Positions 11,942 to 23,700 of a stretch of 64,000 bases of DNA are shown one piece after another; the first letter of the stretch is position 1; every line of letters begins with the position of its first letter. The stretch is from Cladopsammia gracilis (taxonomy: Eukaryota > Cnidaria > Anthozoa > Scleractinia > Dendrophylliidae): contig JAJGOT010000010.1 of assembly GCA_022457155.1 (NCBI GenBank), forward strand, positions 3,274,001-3,338,000, in the 5' to 3' direction. The translations under genes and the position numbers were made by a program. The notes under the pieces were generated by a model, which searched no databases, had not been told where the DNA came from, and was given only the letters and a program-made list of their open reading frames with translations.

Positions 11942-12260
11942 CACGAAAATGTGGTTTTATCAACTGAGATGACAAGTTGGCTACCGTAAAGCTGACGTTT
12001 ATAGCGCTAGCCCTTCGTCAGAGCGAATCAGGGTTAAGGGAATCAGCTTCAAAAACTTGCAACGCAAAAATTGCGAAGAAAATCGTCCACGCATCCATGT
12101 GACACAGCATCAGCGACTATTAGCGCAACATTGTTGCGCTTAATATCGTCGTTGCGAATCGTCCAGTGTAACATCATCTTTAGCGCTCGAAACGTCAGCT
12201 TATCAATCTCTTTATGGTGGCCAATATACCTTAAACTCAGTTTATAAACATTTTTAGAAA
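11942..12260 (-). mobile_element. hammerhead-type element remnant
   Basis: On the minus strand 11997-12021 reads CTGACGA, stem AGGGCTAGCGCT, then ATAAAC in place of the expected GAAAC, so the core is degenerate. At 12180-12202 the + strand carries the matching half GCGCTCGAAACGTCAGC. The outer parts (TATCAACTGAGATGACAAGT near 11959; ACCTTAAACTCAGTT near 12229) are inverted partners. About 180 bp of unrelated DNA separates the halves. Confidence 0.5.
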
Positions 12261-12718
12261 CTAATCCCTTAAGACAGACAGACACACACAAACAGATAGA
12301 TAAATTACTAAGATGATCCCTCGAAACTGCTTACCAAGATCCGTGAGACAACAAGTTGTACAATATCCGCTGACTGAAGACGCATCTTTTTCACTTTACA
12401 GCTTAACATGCCGGTGAGTATGGCTGCACTGTTCTGGTTCACAGATTCCGAGTTTTCTAGAACAAAGTTACAATTAAACCGACATTTTGTAAAATTGAAT
12501 TTGATCAGGAATCTGAGGAACATGATTCTACTTTTTATCACAAAAAAATGATTGACTGCGGCTGTGATTATCTGACCACTGTTACAGTTGGTATTTTTTC
12601 CCATTAGCAATAGTTTGACTCTGGTATCTGAGACATTTGTACAATAGTGGAGCTCCTGCGCTGGGGCAGGCCCAGTCAGCATAACACCATACTCAATAAA
12701 TGGGTAGAGCACTGAATA

Positions 12719-12974
12719 GAGCAGTTTTCAGTCGTCTCGAAAGTACATTGCTACGCTTTGTGATTGGCTAAAAAATCTTGCGCCACTTTCTCAACCAATC
12801 AGAAGTATAACGAAAACCAATCGTGACTTGTCTGCACGCGTTTTCCCGCGCTTGGCGCCGGCTACATGTATTTGTTTCGCGTTCTGATTGGCTCATTGGA
12901 TTGTCTGCGTCTGTTGTGATTGACCAGAGTGATAAATTTGGTTTTGGTTTTACGACACTCTACTGAAAACTACT
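12719..12974. mobile_element. MITE
   Basis: Terminal inverted repeats GAGCAGTTTTCAGT and ACTGAAAACTACTC, with internal copies of the (A)ACCAATCA / TGATTGGCT words in both orientations. Non-coding. Confidence 0.75.
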
Positions 12975-13020
12975 CTTCGTTGCCCAGCCATACACCTAAC
13001 CTACCACCACCCTCCGTGCG

Positions 13021-13715
13021 TTTATTTATTTTATTTACATTTTGCCACATAAAATAAATATTATGAAAGAAGAAAAAAATCTTACAAAAACTGCAAATTT
13101 ACAGGACAGGAAGAGCTACAAAAATAGTTCAAAATTAAATGTAATATTAAATGACTTAACTTTGATAGGTAGGGTGGCGAGGAAGCCCAATGGAAGCTAA
13201 AAATCTTGTAAAAAAATTGGGCTCCTCATACTTAATTAGGATTTAGTGTAAGCTGCCATATCATGGTCAGGCGAGTTTAATTTATAGCTCTCTCGATAAG
13301 GTATTTTTTTAATGAAGTCTTGAAACTAGAGTAATTTGTCAGTTGCGTTAAATTATGGGGAAGAGAGTTTCATAGTTTAGGTCCTAAATAGAGGACTGTG
13401 AACTGTTTAATGTTTGTTCTACAGAAATATGGTCGGTAGTTATTAGCATTTCTAGTATTATAGGTGTGTACTTGGCGATTAGTAACAAAGGTGGTGTTAA
13501 AAGTATTTGGAAGGACGTTATTATGATATAAGTACATAAAACACGCAACAAAGAACGCATTAATGTTAAAAATATCAAGGATATGAAGAGTCCGAAAAAG
13601 GTTTGCAGTATGGGCAAGATATTCAGCTCCACAAATGATTCTGATAATGCGTTTCTGTAAATAGAGAAGTCTATTCAAATTGGATGGATACGTCGAGCAC
13701 CATACAAAGTTACAG
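13021..13715 (-). mobile_element. 5'-truncated non-LTR retrotransposon (L2/CR1-like), copy 1
   Basis: Minus-strand translation from about 13712 gives WCSTYPSNLNRLLYLQKR, IIRIICGAEYLAHT, then VHTYNTRNANNYRPYF and FTVLYLGPKL. This is the usual region just downstream of the reverse transcriptase in L2/CR1-clade elements. The frame then breaks (WNSLP and NYSSFKTSL appear in other frames). The 3'UTR runs to about 13021. A second copy of the 3' part lies at 35918-36377 in the same orientation. Dead by truncation and frameshift. Confidence 0.75.
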
Positions 13716-13867
13716 TTTGCTCAAACAGAAAGTTGTTTTAGTTCATTGTGTTTTTATAACTTAAATTTAAATGACAGAAAAGTTTCGCTAGATCTTGTGA
13801 ATTTATATTAAAGGCGATATTGCCAGAGTACTTTCGGACTATACGCGCGCTTTGTATATAAATTCGA

Positions 13868-14975
13868 TAATCAGTAGATTGCGAGTTAAATTTAAAATCT
13901 CTGTTCGTTTTGACTTAAAAGTAAATTATTGTCGCGCGCTATATTGAAATTCGAATAGCTTCGCCCGTTGTTTGACTTAAACCTGAGACATTTCTGTGAA
14001 TCTGTAGGTGACGAGTTAAATTTAAAATCTCTATCCGTTCTGACTTGAATTTTAAAGTCTATAACGCTCACCATTATTCGAAGTACTAAAACAATTGCTA
14101 AACAATTCAGCGCAAGTTTACTTGTGTTTTCAACTGAACAATAGCATAGTAAATTCGCTGATATTTTCGGTTTGACGTTCAGTAAGTTTAAAGAAAAGTT
14201 TATGCGGCATTTTGCTTTCTAGATAAGCGTATTTTCGCGTTTGAAAAGCAAACATTACTTTAAAATGTCAGTTGTTGAAAACAATTTCACCGTATTTTTC
14301 TTTTTATGTGATCAGTTTCTTCAATTAATATTACAGTACGTTCAAGTTTGAATTACGCTACGCTCGTGGTTGAGTGAGAGTTAACAAAAGGTAATTACAT
14401 TTATTGTTTCTTAAGAGTGTTTCTTCAAAAGCTATAAGTCATTTATATTCAAAACACACTTGAATGCAAATGCTCGAAATAAATGTTCGTCAATGTTAAT
14501 CGAAGTCATCGAGCAACTAAAACAATCGGTTAAAACAGCGCTGCCGCCTTGTCCAGCTGAGTTTTGGAGTTTTGTTTTGATGATGTTTAAGACTATTTAC
14601 TGGTCAAAGAAACCCGCGCTACGAATTGCAGTGCGCTACGTTTCTTTATTAGTATTCCTTCTTGTTTAACTAAAGAGTAAAGTATTTCTTACATTGTATC
14701 TGTAATGCAGTTGGGTTGTGAGTTATATTCCAAATCGCCATTCGTTTTGACTCGTAAGTAATTTTTTTTCGCGCTTGGTCAAAGAAAAAACCCCGCTAAG
14801 TAAGGCAGCGCAGCGCGCTCAACTCGATTAGCTTCGCTCGTTGTTTGACTTAAGCGTAAGGTATTTCTATTAGGTTGCAAGTTAAATTCAAAGTCTCTAT
14901 TTGTTTTGACCTGAAATTCACTCAATTTGAGTAGCGACACCAGTAGCGTCAAATCGCTTGGTCAAAGAAAAACCG
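13868..14975. repeat. diverged tandem repeat array
   Basis: Recurrent blocks include GAGTTAAATTTAAAATCTCT, CCGTTCTGACTTGAA-like words, TCGCTCGTTGTTTGACTTAA and TTGGTCAAAGAAAAACC, at about 13885, 14015, 14715, 14830 and 14940. The copies are strongly diverged and interrupted, so a single unit length cannot be fixed by eye. Confidence 0.55.
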
Positions 14976-16036
14976 CGCTAAGGAATGCAGCCATGCTTGA
15001 GTTTATATTTTGTTTACAATAACCTTCTTTAGTTCAAACCATTAGCAAAGTAAATGCACTCACAAATTGAATTTTGTTTAACTCTTTCTTTAAAAGAACC
15101 GTTTACGTTTATTTAGTGTTCAAGCCAAGCGCATTGCAAGGACGTCACATTTCATGTTCACTTAAAACCAAACAATGCTTTAAACTGTAGCAGACGTGGT
15201 CATTAAAAATCAAGACAAGATCAAACGACCTACACTTCAGAGACAATTTAGCAGAATAGATAAATCAAAATGTCAAAGAGATCTTGGACAATTAATTGCA
15301 GATGGCTTGTAAAATAAACATAAACATCACACTCTTTGTAATCATTGTTTTTGTTTACTCAATGAAATTATTGTGATTCCATGAAATATTGTGTCGTATT
15401 CATTTTGTGGAAACATCGTTCTGGGTTCCATTTTGAATACTAAATAAGGGTGAACAAAACCAAGTTTTTCTAGCGAGTGGCCATTTTGAATAATATACAT
15501 CTAGACAAACTGGTATGAACCGGTTTGACCATGACGTCAGTGTATTCTTTTTGGTTCATCACCCGTCCTTTGTTCTTTTGGCCTTTAAATTGAAACCACC
15601 ACCCGGGTGGTTTCAATTAGTGTACTTCTCTACTTAATTCATGCATCCTTAATGACTCCACCTATACGGCCTGCATCTCAATTAACCCCTCCTGTACCTA
15701 TACGTCTCACATCTCATTCTCTCCTGACCGAAAACCGGTTTGTACAGAGCCAACCTCATTAACTCAGAGCTGCTGCATACATGAATAAATTCGCCCAAGC
15801 ATCTTGGATATACTACCGTAGTTAGTTTTGACCCTTGGATCTCCCCGCATTTAACTGACTCAGCCAGTGTGTATGGAACTAGTGTGTACTCAAATGTACG
15901 ACCTATTAATATTATTGTAACTTTTTTTCCTTTCAAGGAATATAAAGAAAAAAGTGGTGTTACTTGCACTTATACCTAGCTGAATGTGACGAAGATACAA
16001 CAAAAACAAAAGTGAATAGACAGTGGACAAACAGTA
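14976..16036. other. no recognisable gene
   Basis: AT-rich spacer. A short palindrome, CCACCCGGGTGG, lies near 15599-15610. Nothing else is supportable. Confidence 0.4.
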
Positions 16037-16309
16037 ATGGAGGGTAACAAGTACAACACAGAAGAGAAACCATACAAATGTTGTTATTGTGATAAGTACT
16101 TTGGTTGGTCATCATATTGCAAGAAACATGAAAGAATTCACACAGGAGAAAAACCTTATCAGTGCAAGTATTGTGATAAGCAGTTTAGCCATTCATCAAA
16201 TTGCAAGTCACACGAACAAATTCACACACTAGGAGAAAAATAAGTGCAAGTATTGTAATCAGCGCTTTAATCGGCCATGCCGTGTTGGGCAAGTATCATT
16301 GTAGCTAGA
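16037..16309 (+). pseudogene. small C2H2 zinc-finger ORF, decayed
   Basis: ATG at 16037 opens a 68-residue frame with two C2H2 fingers: [19 protein letters not shown] (about residues 14-32) and [19 protein letters not shown] (about 42-60), joined by a canonical HTGEKP linker. The next linker has an extra Leu (HTLGEK) and hits TAA. The following bases, read in another frame, give KCKYCNQRFNRP, the start of a third finger, then TAG at about 16309. An indel has therefore removed the linker's PY and cut the array. C2H2 arrays bind DNA; with two fingers and no other domain this is more likely a retrocopy or fragment than an active factor. No introns are seen. Confidence 0.65.
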
Positions 16310-17870
16310 GTGCTAGCTATCCCTGTTCAGTCAATCAAGCGGGCAAGCAAATCATGAAAAAAGCTCTGTGAGACTGGAGCAAGCGAACAAGCTGACGAGA
16401 AACTGAGTGAGAGGTTCACTTTTCCCCATCGCCTCCTCGGCTCACATTGCTGTCACTCGCTTGGTTGGACAATGTGTGATTTGCTCAGATGCTTGACCAT
16501 ATCTAGAGAGAAACTGTTAGAGCCATGATTATTGTAAGATACCGTTTTGATTTTTAGGTATGAATTCCATTTAGTCAACATATATTAAAAATTGTTTGTT
16601 ACATGTAAGAAATAGACTTCCGGGTCCAATTTGTTTTGTTTTCATTTATTAAAGTTTCTGGCATATTTAAACTTTAAATATTTAAACTTTTTAAAAAGCG
16701 GTTGTAGTCATTGCTTTACGCAGGGTAAACTTGAAAAATGGTGACGCAAAAATATTGATTTGATCCTTCCTGAATTGTCTCCGATTTTTAGTATTCTTAC
16801 CCAACTCTCCTGCTGCAACCACCTTCTGGATTTATTCGAGAACCTACAATAGGAAAAATAGGTTTTAGGCTAACTTTAATTGACATCACATAATAATTTT
16901 GTTTTTAATGGGTACCATATTTCTAAATAGGATGACCAAGCGCCTTTGTGTAGGTCAAAATTACATGCTTCACGCCGTTACAAGGGCTTAAAAACTAATG
17001 ATCCACCCCCTCTCTGCTTCGCCAGCCCCCTATACTTAATGACTAGCCCCTCATCTGCATGCAGTACCTTAATCATGTTACTGTACTATCAATTCCATAC
17101 AACTACCCTTGTGACTTTTCGACCACTAGTCCTCTGCCAAAGCAGATTCGCTCTGACGAAGGGCTAGCGTTCAAAACATCAGGTTTTGAATCTCTACACG
17201 GTGCCCAATTTACCTTATGCACTCAAATAATAAAACCAACATTTCGTGTTTTACTTCCCCCTTACACTGATTGAAATGTGTTTAGGCCGCTTGTCTTCTT
17301 TATAAGTTTTCCGTTACCCAGAAAAAGCAGCCTTCTTCGCTTTAGTAATTGTGTAAGGTTTCTTGAAAATGGCTGTTTCTCTTAAAGTCGTTCGTTTCAA
17401 GATCTTCCATCCTGTCTTTAAGAGCTGCAATTTTCTTACTTTTGGCTCAAAGCTTTTATAACGGTTATTTTCCCAAAAAATGTTAATCGGCGGAAAGTCC
17501 AGCTTTCGATTAGGTTTTGGATCTCTTCGATTTTTTTCTTAAAGTGTCGCTATTGAATTAGATTGGGCGAATCTCCTAGCTATGTTAATGATAAATATGA
17601 CTGTATCATGTATCATCCCCAGTGATACCATACTCAGTGTGATCACCTGATCGTGGCAAAAAATGTATTTTTACCAGCAACCTTTTACTGAGCAGTTCAC
17701 GCCAGTATTAAATAAGCTAGTAGAACCACAGTCAATGTTATTGTAATTAAATTTAGAAGAGTCCTTGAAATAGTTTTTAACCGCGCAAGTGATCCTCTCT
17801 ATAAAGCAGCGAAACCGGGTCCAGAAACTCGCCAAGCTTAATAATATGTATAAAAATATATATAAATTTT
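16310..17870. other. spacer with one degenerate hammerhead-like motif
   Basis: No supportable gene. The only feature noted is the motif at 17152-17176, which lies in a decayed element with ACCTTATGCACTCAAATAAT-like end sequence. Confidence 0.4.
17152..17176 (+). ncRNA. degenerate hammerhead ribozyme core
   Basis: CTGACGA is followed by AGGGCTAGCGTTC and AAAAC. The stem II sequence is the same as at 11997-12021 and 17925-17949, but the invariant G of GAAAC is changed to A, so activity is unlikely. Confidence 0.5.
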
Positions 17871-17924
17871 GTTTTAACAACTGAGTTGAAAATTGACCTT
17901 GTAAAAAGATTTTAAAAAGCTGAC

Positions 17925-17949
17925 GTTTCGAGTGCTAGCCCTTCGTCAG
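17925..17949 (-). ncRNA. hammerhead ribozyme-like core (CTGACGA type)
   Basis: The minus strand reads CTGACGA, stem AGGGCTAGCACTC, GAAAC, then GTCAGC, so both core boxes are intact. One stem II pair (C-A) is mismatched. A second GAAAC half (CGCTCGAAACGTCAGC, 17960-17975) follows on the + strand, giving a palindrome. The element abuts a (TA)n tract. Confidence 0.6.
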
Positions 17950-17998
17950 AGCAAATACAACGCTCGAAACGTCAGCATTTTTTAATCATTTTACGCCA

Positions 17999-17999
<1 letters not shown>

Positions 18000-18064
<65 letters not shown>
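18000..18064. repeat. (TA)n microsatellite
   Basis: About 32 uninterrupted TA units directly beside the hammerhead-bearing foldback. Confidence 0.98.
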
Positions 18065-18066
<2 letters not shown>

Positions 18067-19336
18067 CCACCAGTGGAAAAATTGAAGACTTCATCCGCTA
18101 TAAAAGTGCTCGATGGTAGAACCAGAGCTGTGAATAAAGATGAATTTCTGGAGTCGGACTAGTTCAAAAACATTTAATTGCTACTCGGAGTTTCATGCTT
18201 CTAAGAGGAGCGCGTAGAGCGTTGAGATGTTCTCAAGAGGTCATCTGGTAGATCAATGTTCACGAGACCATTTACCATCTTATAAAACATCACATATCAC
18301 ATATCCCCTTGCTGCAGCCTAATACTCATTCAATTTTATTTTTTCTACGGGACTGGGCGGTGGTGGTGCATGGGGCTCTTCTGTAGTCATCACCATGTGC
18401 GATTTGGTAGAGAATTGGCGTTCGCGCTAGTTTTTCTATCTTTTTGCTGCTACACCGCGCTGACGAGACCCAATCATGCGGGTCGAAACAGCAGTCCACG
18501 GTTGCATTTTGGCTTTCAGTTTGGGCTCTATCATGTCGTTGTCGCGTTAAATGTTCTAATGTAGTATCAGCCAGTTGCTTTGTACTCTGATTCTTTGCAG
18601 ATATCGCAAAATTAGGAGCAAACGTAATTGTATGAAACCTTCATCGAATAAGGTCGAATATTTATTCAGTCCTTTGACGTTGCTTCATGTATAAAATGGC
18701 AATGCAATTGTACTGATTGCTAGTTTTTTTTCAGTTTCCATTTGTTCACATTCGATCCCAGTTCCTTCTCTAATGTGTGAGCCTGTTCACTCGCCAAAAA
18801 ACCTGGGACCGTGAAGCACCCGTAATTTTCGCTTGAAATAGCACAAAATGGCGTCGAATTGATTGGATTGATTCCAACAGTTAGACGAGAGAAAACCAGG
18901 AAGGAAATCGAAAGGGAGGAGAGAAATGCTGAACTGAGAGTTTGCTGTATAAGAAAATTAAGCTTACCAGTCGCACTGTCGGTTCTGGAAGCTATTTAAC
19001 TAAATTTGCAGTAAGTTGCTGTCGATTGCAATTGGCTATAAGAACCAATGTTGACTGGCAACAACTAATTAAGTACTCCCAGAATGAGATTTCTACGTAG
19101 AGGACTTTGTTTTAGATTTCTCCAGGTTCGATTCAACATTTAGAGTGTTCAAACTTGCCACTTAATATGCCGAGGAAGTCCTAGGATTTACTTCCGGTTT
19201 GGTGGTGTATAATATTTATGAATGTGAGTATATGAAAATCATATATTTGAACTGCGGATAAACGTGAATGAAATTTGTGATCCTTGCAGTGTGCTCTCAA
19301 CCTAAGCAGTTGAAAAAGCAACCTGAAAAAAATTCA
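18065..19336. other. no recognisable gene
   Basis: The first 250 bp after the (TA)n tract may be retroelement debris (GGTAGAACCAGAGCTGTGAA). The rest shows no supportable feature. Confidence 0.35.
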
Positions 19337-19407
19337 GGCTTGAACGGGATTCGAACCCATGACCTTGCGATATCGGTGCAATGCTCTATCCACTGAGCTA
19401 TCAAGCC
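19337..19407 (-). tRNA. tRNA-like sequence, probably SINE or tRNA pseudogene
   Basis: The minus strand folds as a cloverleaf: acceptor GGCTTGA/TCAAGCC, D arm GCTC...GAGC, anticodon arm TTGCA-CCGATAT-CGCAA, T arm ATGGG-TTCGAAT-CCCGT, 71 nt. The anticodon position reads GAT (Ile), but base 33 is C instead of the universal U and one anticodon-stem pair is mismatched. A second B-box-like GGTTCGATTCC in the opposite orientation lies near 19440. I therefore favour a tRNA-derived repeat over a working gene. Confidence 0.5.
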
Positions 19408-20739
19408 ACATGGATAGATGGTCAATTGTGATGGTCATGGGTTCGATTCCAATTCAAGCTTGAAGCCTCGGAAACCTAGCATTTCAACATCTAGCTGCGT
19501 TTAGGACAATCACGGCCAGGGAAGGTATCGGGCCCTCAGGAGAATTGATCTGTCCCATCGTGCGTGATACAGATGGAGCATATTTTGTTGTGAAAGGTTT
19601 CATGTTAAAGCACAAAATTATATATGCAAGATCAACTTCTAATCAATTGTTGAAGTTGGAGTCGTGTACTGCTGGGATGTTCAACCAAGTAGAATTTCTG
19701 TAATCTGGCTTTTGGAGAAAAAGTTGAGTAAGTATTGCTTTGTCCAAAGATATATGATGATCATCTGTGACAAGTGAGCTGGTGATCAGGCTGAATTTCA
19801 CGGCAGCCATGGTCGACTGGTCACAAACAATAAGAAAATAATTTTTTTCATAAAAGTAGAGTTTAAGGATATTCACGCTAATTGTTTATGCACATACTGT
19901 GAACACAATTTTAAGTTGCAACACCATGCTATGTCATGCACAAGAGAAGAAACCCAAGCACATAATGAGCTGGTAGCCTTTGTGTTAATTTTGCTTATAT
20001 TTAACTAGCTTGGATGGTCTGTGACCCTCATATTTTTTTGATAGATAATTCCAGTGTAAAAGCTCTAGCATCTTGAGATTACTCTCAAGATACCTTAACT
20101 CTGGTGTCAAATTTAAGCATTTAGTGCTGGCCATCTAATTATACCCTTCATTTTCCAGTAGCGTCTGAATCGATTTTTGAAAGCTATTTACAACTCAAAG
20201 CGATTATTATATTTTGCTAATTTGATTTGTACTTGGGTTTCCGGACCCGAAGCACTACAAAAATGTGTATGCTTTTCCCATATTCAATTGTTTTCTGTGA
20301 AAAGTTACAAAACATTAATTTTTCGAAATAGCGCAAAAAAATAAACAACAAATGGAAATGGCTCTAAATCTTTTAAATAATTAAAAATTCGTGACACCTT
20401 TTTTTATATATTAACCTAGTGAGTGACCCTACTGTCACTTCTGTTATATTACCCTGAAATATAGAGTTTTAAGTAGTTTTGTATGGAAAGCATACGGGAT
20501 CAAGTATGAATCATTATGAATTATTTATATTATATTTGAATAATATATGTAATTACAGTTTTGTTATACAATGCCATTATGTATTATCTGAAATAGACCA
20601 GACAATTTTTATACACCCAGAAAGAAAATTAGAGTCAATAAAATTATCTAATGTTCCTTGCTGTCTACTTCATAGCAATTTTTGCAATATTTTTGTCTTC
20701 ATTCTTATACTTTCAATCAATATTTTTACTTCATCAGCT

Positions 20740-23700
20740 ATGGCTGCCTCTTCTGGTCAGCAACTTGAACCTGACAAAGCCAGTTCAGCTTCTGAAAAGG
20801 TAAGCTACTGTGCTGCATACATGTAATATATCAAACACAAAGAAGAGTCTTTCATCAAACACCAAGAAGTTGGTTTGCATGGATGACATAATTTAAGTGT
20901 TTAATTGTTTTTAAGGGAAAAAAAGTAAATTACCACATCTAACCCCATGAAGACATTGCATTACGATCAGACAAACATTTGTAATTTTCTTCCATCCAAA
21001 CTGATAGTACATGTGTACCTGACTGACTTGGCGCATTTGAGAACATTTTAGAATTAGCCAGATTGTCCGTATTAAGGAGGTTAACTTTGTATTACATTGT
21101 TTTAATCGGGAAAAGGAAAACTGTCTGTTGTCTATATTAACAAGTGTCCATATTAAGCAGGTAAATTTTAGAGAAAATGTATGGGAGTTTGGCCAGGAAC
21201 AAGACAACTGTCCATAATAATGGGGTGTTCTTATTAAGCTGGTGTCCATAAAGTGGGGTTTGACTGTATTGTTATTATTCATTGATTATTATTCATGCTC
21301 TTTCCACTGAAAGTTCTTGTTTCAGTGTGCCTGGTGCCCAGGTTCTTGGTGGGTGTGGGGGTTTGTGGCTTAGTTCCGGGCAGTGCCAGCCATGGCACTG
21401 CCCGAAAGAGAACCTGAAAGAGAACTTATCACCGGCTGAAATTTCACTAGAAAACAAAGACTTTGGGAGATTTTGAAGGTGAACAAGCAAGAAAAACCGG
21501 CTGAACTTGTTAATGAGCCTGCTAAGCTAGTGATTTCTTAGCTACACCCCTGGTGCTGGGATTGTAGTGCCAACCTTTGAGTCTTGACTTACATGGTTGT
21601 TGTAAAGTTAATTACAATTGAGTAGCAATGGTGTCTTGGACTTTTCTGTTGGGAGTTTTTTTAGTTTTCAATATACATGTACATGTAAGATTTTTTGACA
21701 GTGAAATATTTAATAAGAACTGTCCTGACTGAGGCTTTTTGTTTTTTTTATTTACAGGTTGATAATCCTGAGATCAGCATTGCTCCACAAGAAGCAACTG
21801 GACAGAATGTTTATTGTCCTACCAGGCCAACCCTGAAAGTTACTCTTCTTGGCGATGAGTGGAATTCATCTGCTGGTGGTTTGTCTACAATAAACAGAGA
21901 ACTGGCAATTCAGTTTTCAAAACATCCCAAAGTGGAAGTAAGTTTGTTAGTTCCCGAGGGTGCTTGTAAGGATGAGGTGAAAAGAGCAGCTCAGAGTTGT
22001 GGAATTACTGTTGTTGATGCAAAGAAACGGCCAGCCTATGACCCTCTTGATTGGTTAAGCTTTCCACCTCCAGACCTCAGCATGGACATTGTTGTTGGCC
22101 ATGGTGTGAAACTTGGCCGGCAAGGACAAGTCATAAGAGACTCTTCCCGATTTCACAACTGTAAGTGGGTGCAGGTGGTACATACGGCTCCAGAAGACCT
22201 CAGTAAGTACAAAAGCTATGCTGATCCCATTTCAAAAGGTGAAAGAAAACATCAGGATGAAGTTGACCTCTGTAAACTTGCTAATCTTGTTGTACCTGTT
22301 GGACCCAGACTGAAAGAACTTTACTCTTCATATTTACGACACTGCAAGAAAGATCAGGATGTTTTTTCAATCACTCCAGGACTTTTTGATAGGGAATTTG
22401 GGGATTTAGAACAAGCTCCTAATGAGAATGCTGATTTCAAGGTGTTGATTTTTGGTCGTGGTGATGATGAGGACTTTGAACTTAAGGGGTACAACATCGC
22501 AGCTGAAGCATTTACTGATCAGCGGCTGAAACAGAAACCTTATCATCTTATCTTTGTGGGTGCTCCTGAAGGAAAGCAAGGAGAGGTAAGACAAAAGCTT
22601 CTCCAATGTGGTATTGCTAAAGAGCAGCTGACTGTCAGAAAGTTCATACAAAGCAGGGACAGAATGAAAGAGTTACTCTGTGAAGCTGATCTTGCCATCA
22701 TGCCATCAAAATCTGAGGGGTTTGGTCTTGTTGCCCTTGAGGCCTTGTCTGCTGGTTTACCCATTCTTGTGGGTAGAAAATCAGGATTTGCCAAAGCATT
22801 GGAGAATGTTCCTATTGGCCATTCATGCATAGTTTATTCAGATGATCCTTCAAAGTGGGCAGAAGCCATTGAAACTGTTCGTGTCAGACATGGAATGCGG
22901 CTTGAAGAGATCAAAGCACTGAGAGCATCTTATGAAAAGAAGTTCAGTTGGAAGCAGCAATGTGAAGCCCTTGTGGAGAGGATGTTGAGATTGGTTCATG
23001 GTATAGTCTTTCTAATTTTACTATAATTATTATATTTATTATGTTATTATTATTTTACTTAACTATGTTTATGTAATACAATTTTTTTATTTTCTCTTTT
23101 CCTAGACCTGCAAATGGAAATGAAAATGTATTTGATTTCATTTATTAATATTCTCTTATACTGTATACTGTACATGTAGTTTGCGAACTGTTGATATGTT
23201 CAATTTATAACCTGTCAAACCACTCGTTATAAGACTGAAGATGAATGTCGTTTTTCCCCTTTTTTGCAGTTCTTTAATAACATGTAGTGTCCTGTCAAGT
23301 TCATTCAAAAACTGAATGTTTCAAGTTTCACATTTATTCAGGTGGTTTTGTTTGTATAGAATACAATACTCATTTGGTCTACCATGCAGGGTTCAACATG
23401 ATGGGGAGACTCGTATAAAAACTGACAGGGTGCTTGTACCTTTTAGGGGTCAAAATTTATAGAATGGTACTGCTTAGGGTGCCAAAACCTATAATGTAAA
23501 ATGACCAATGTAAGAATTATTGTGGTACCTTTAAGGATATTGAACTGAAAAGATATGACAGGAACTGTATATGTTGTTTTAGAATATTAATGGTACCTCT
23601 TGGGGGTAAAAATCCATCTGAGCCACACCCATCAACCAAGATTCTGGTACCTTTTAGGGTGTTTTCCAAAAACATCCAACGAACACCCCCGTAATTTTTA

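Noticed and set aside
19337..19407. Functional tRNA-Ile gene
   Set aside because: U33 is replaced by C, an anticodon-stem pair is mismatched, and a second inverted tRNA-like piece follows, as in SINE-type repeats.
20479..20739. Start of the glycosyltransferase gene at an upstream in-frame ATG
   Set aside because: The upstream frame is very AT-rich with no coding character, and a good 3' splice site (tttttacttcatcag) lies just before the ATG at 20740.
21758..23000. Glycosyltransferase exon as bacterial contamination or a very recent transfer
   Set aside because: It is flanked by proper splice sites in phase with neighbouring exons and has the local base composition. An ancient bacterial origin of the domain cannot be excluded without a phylogeny.
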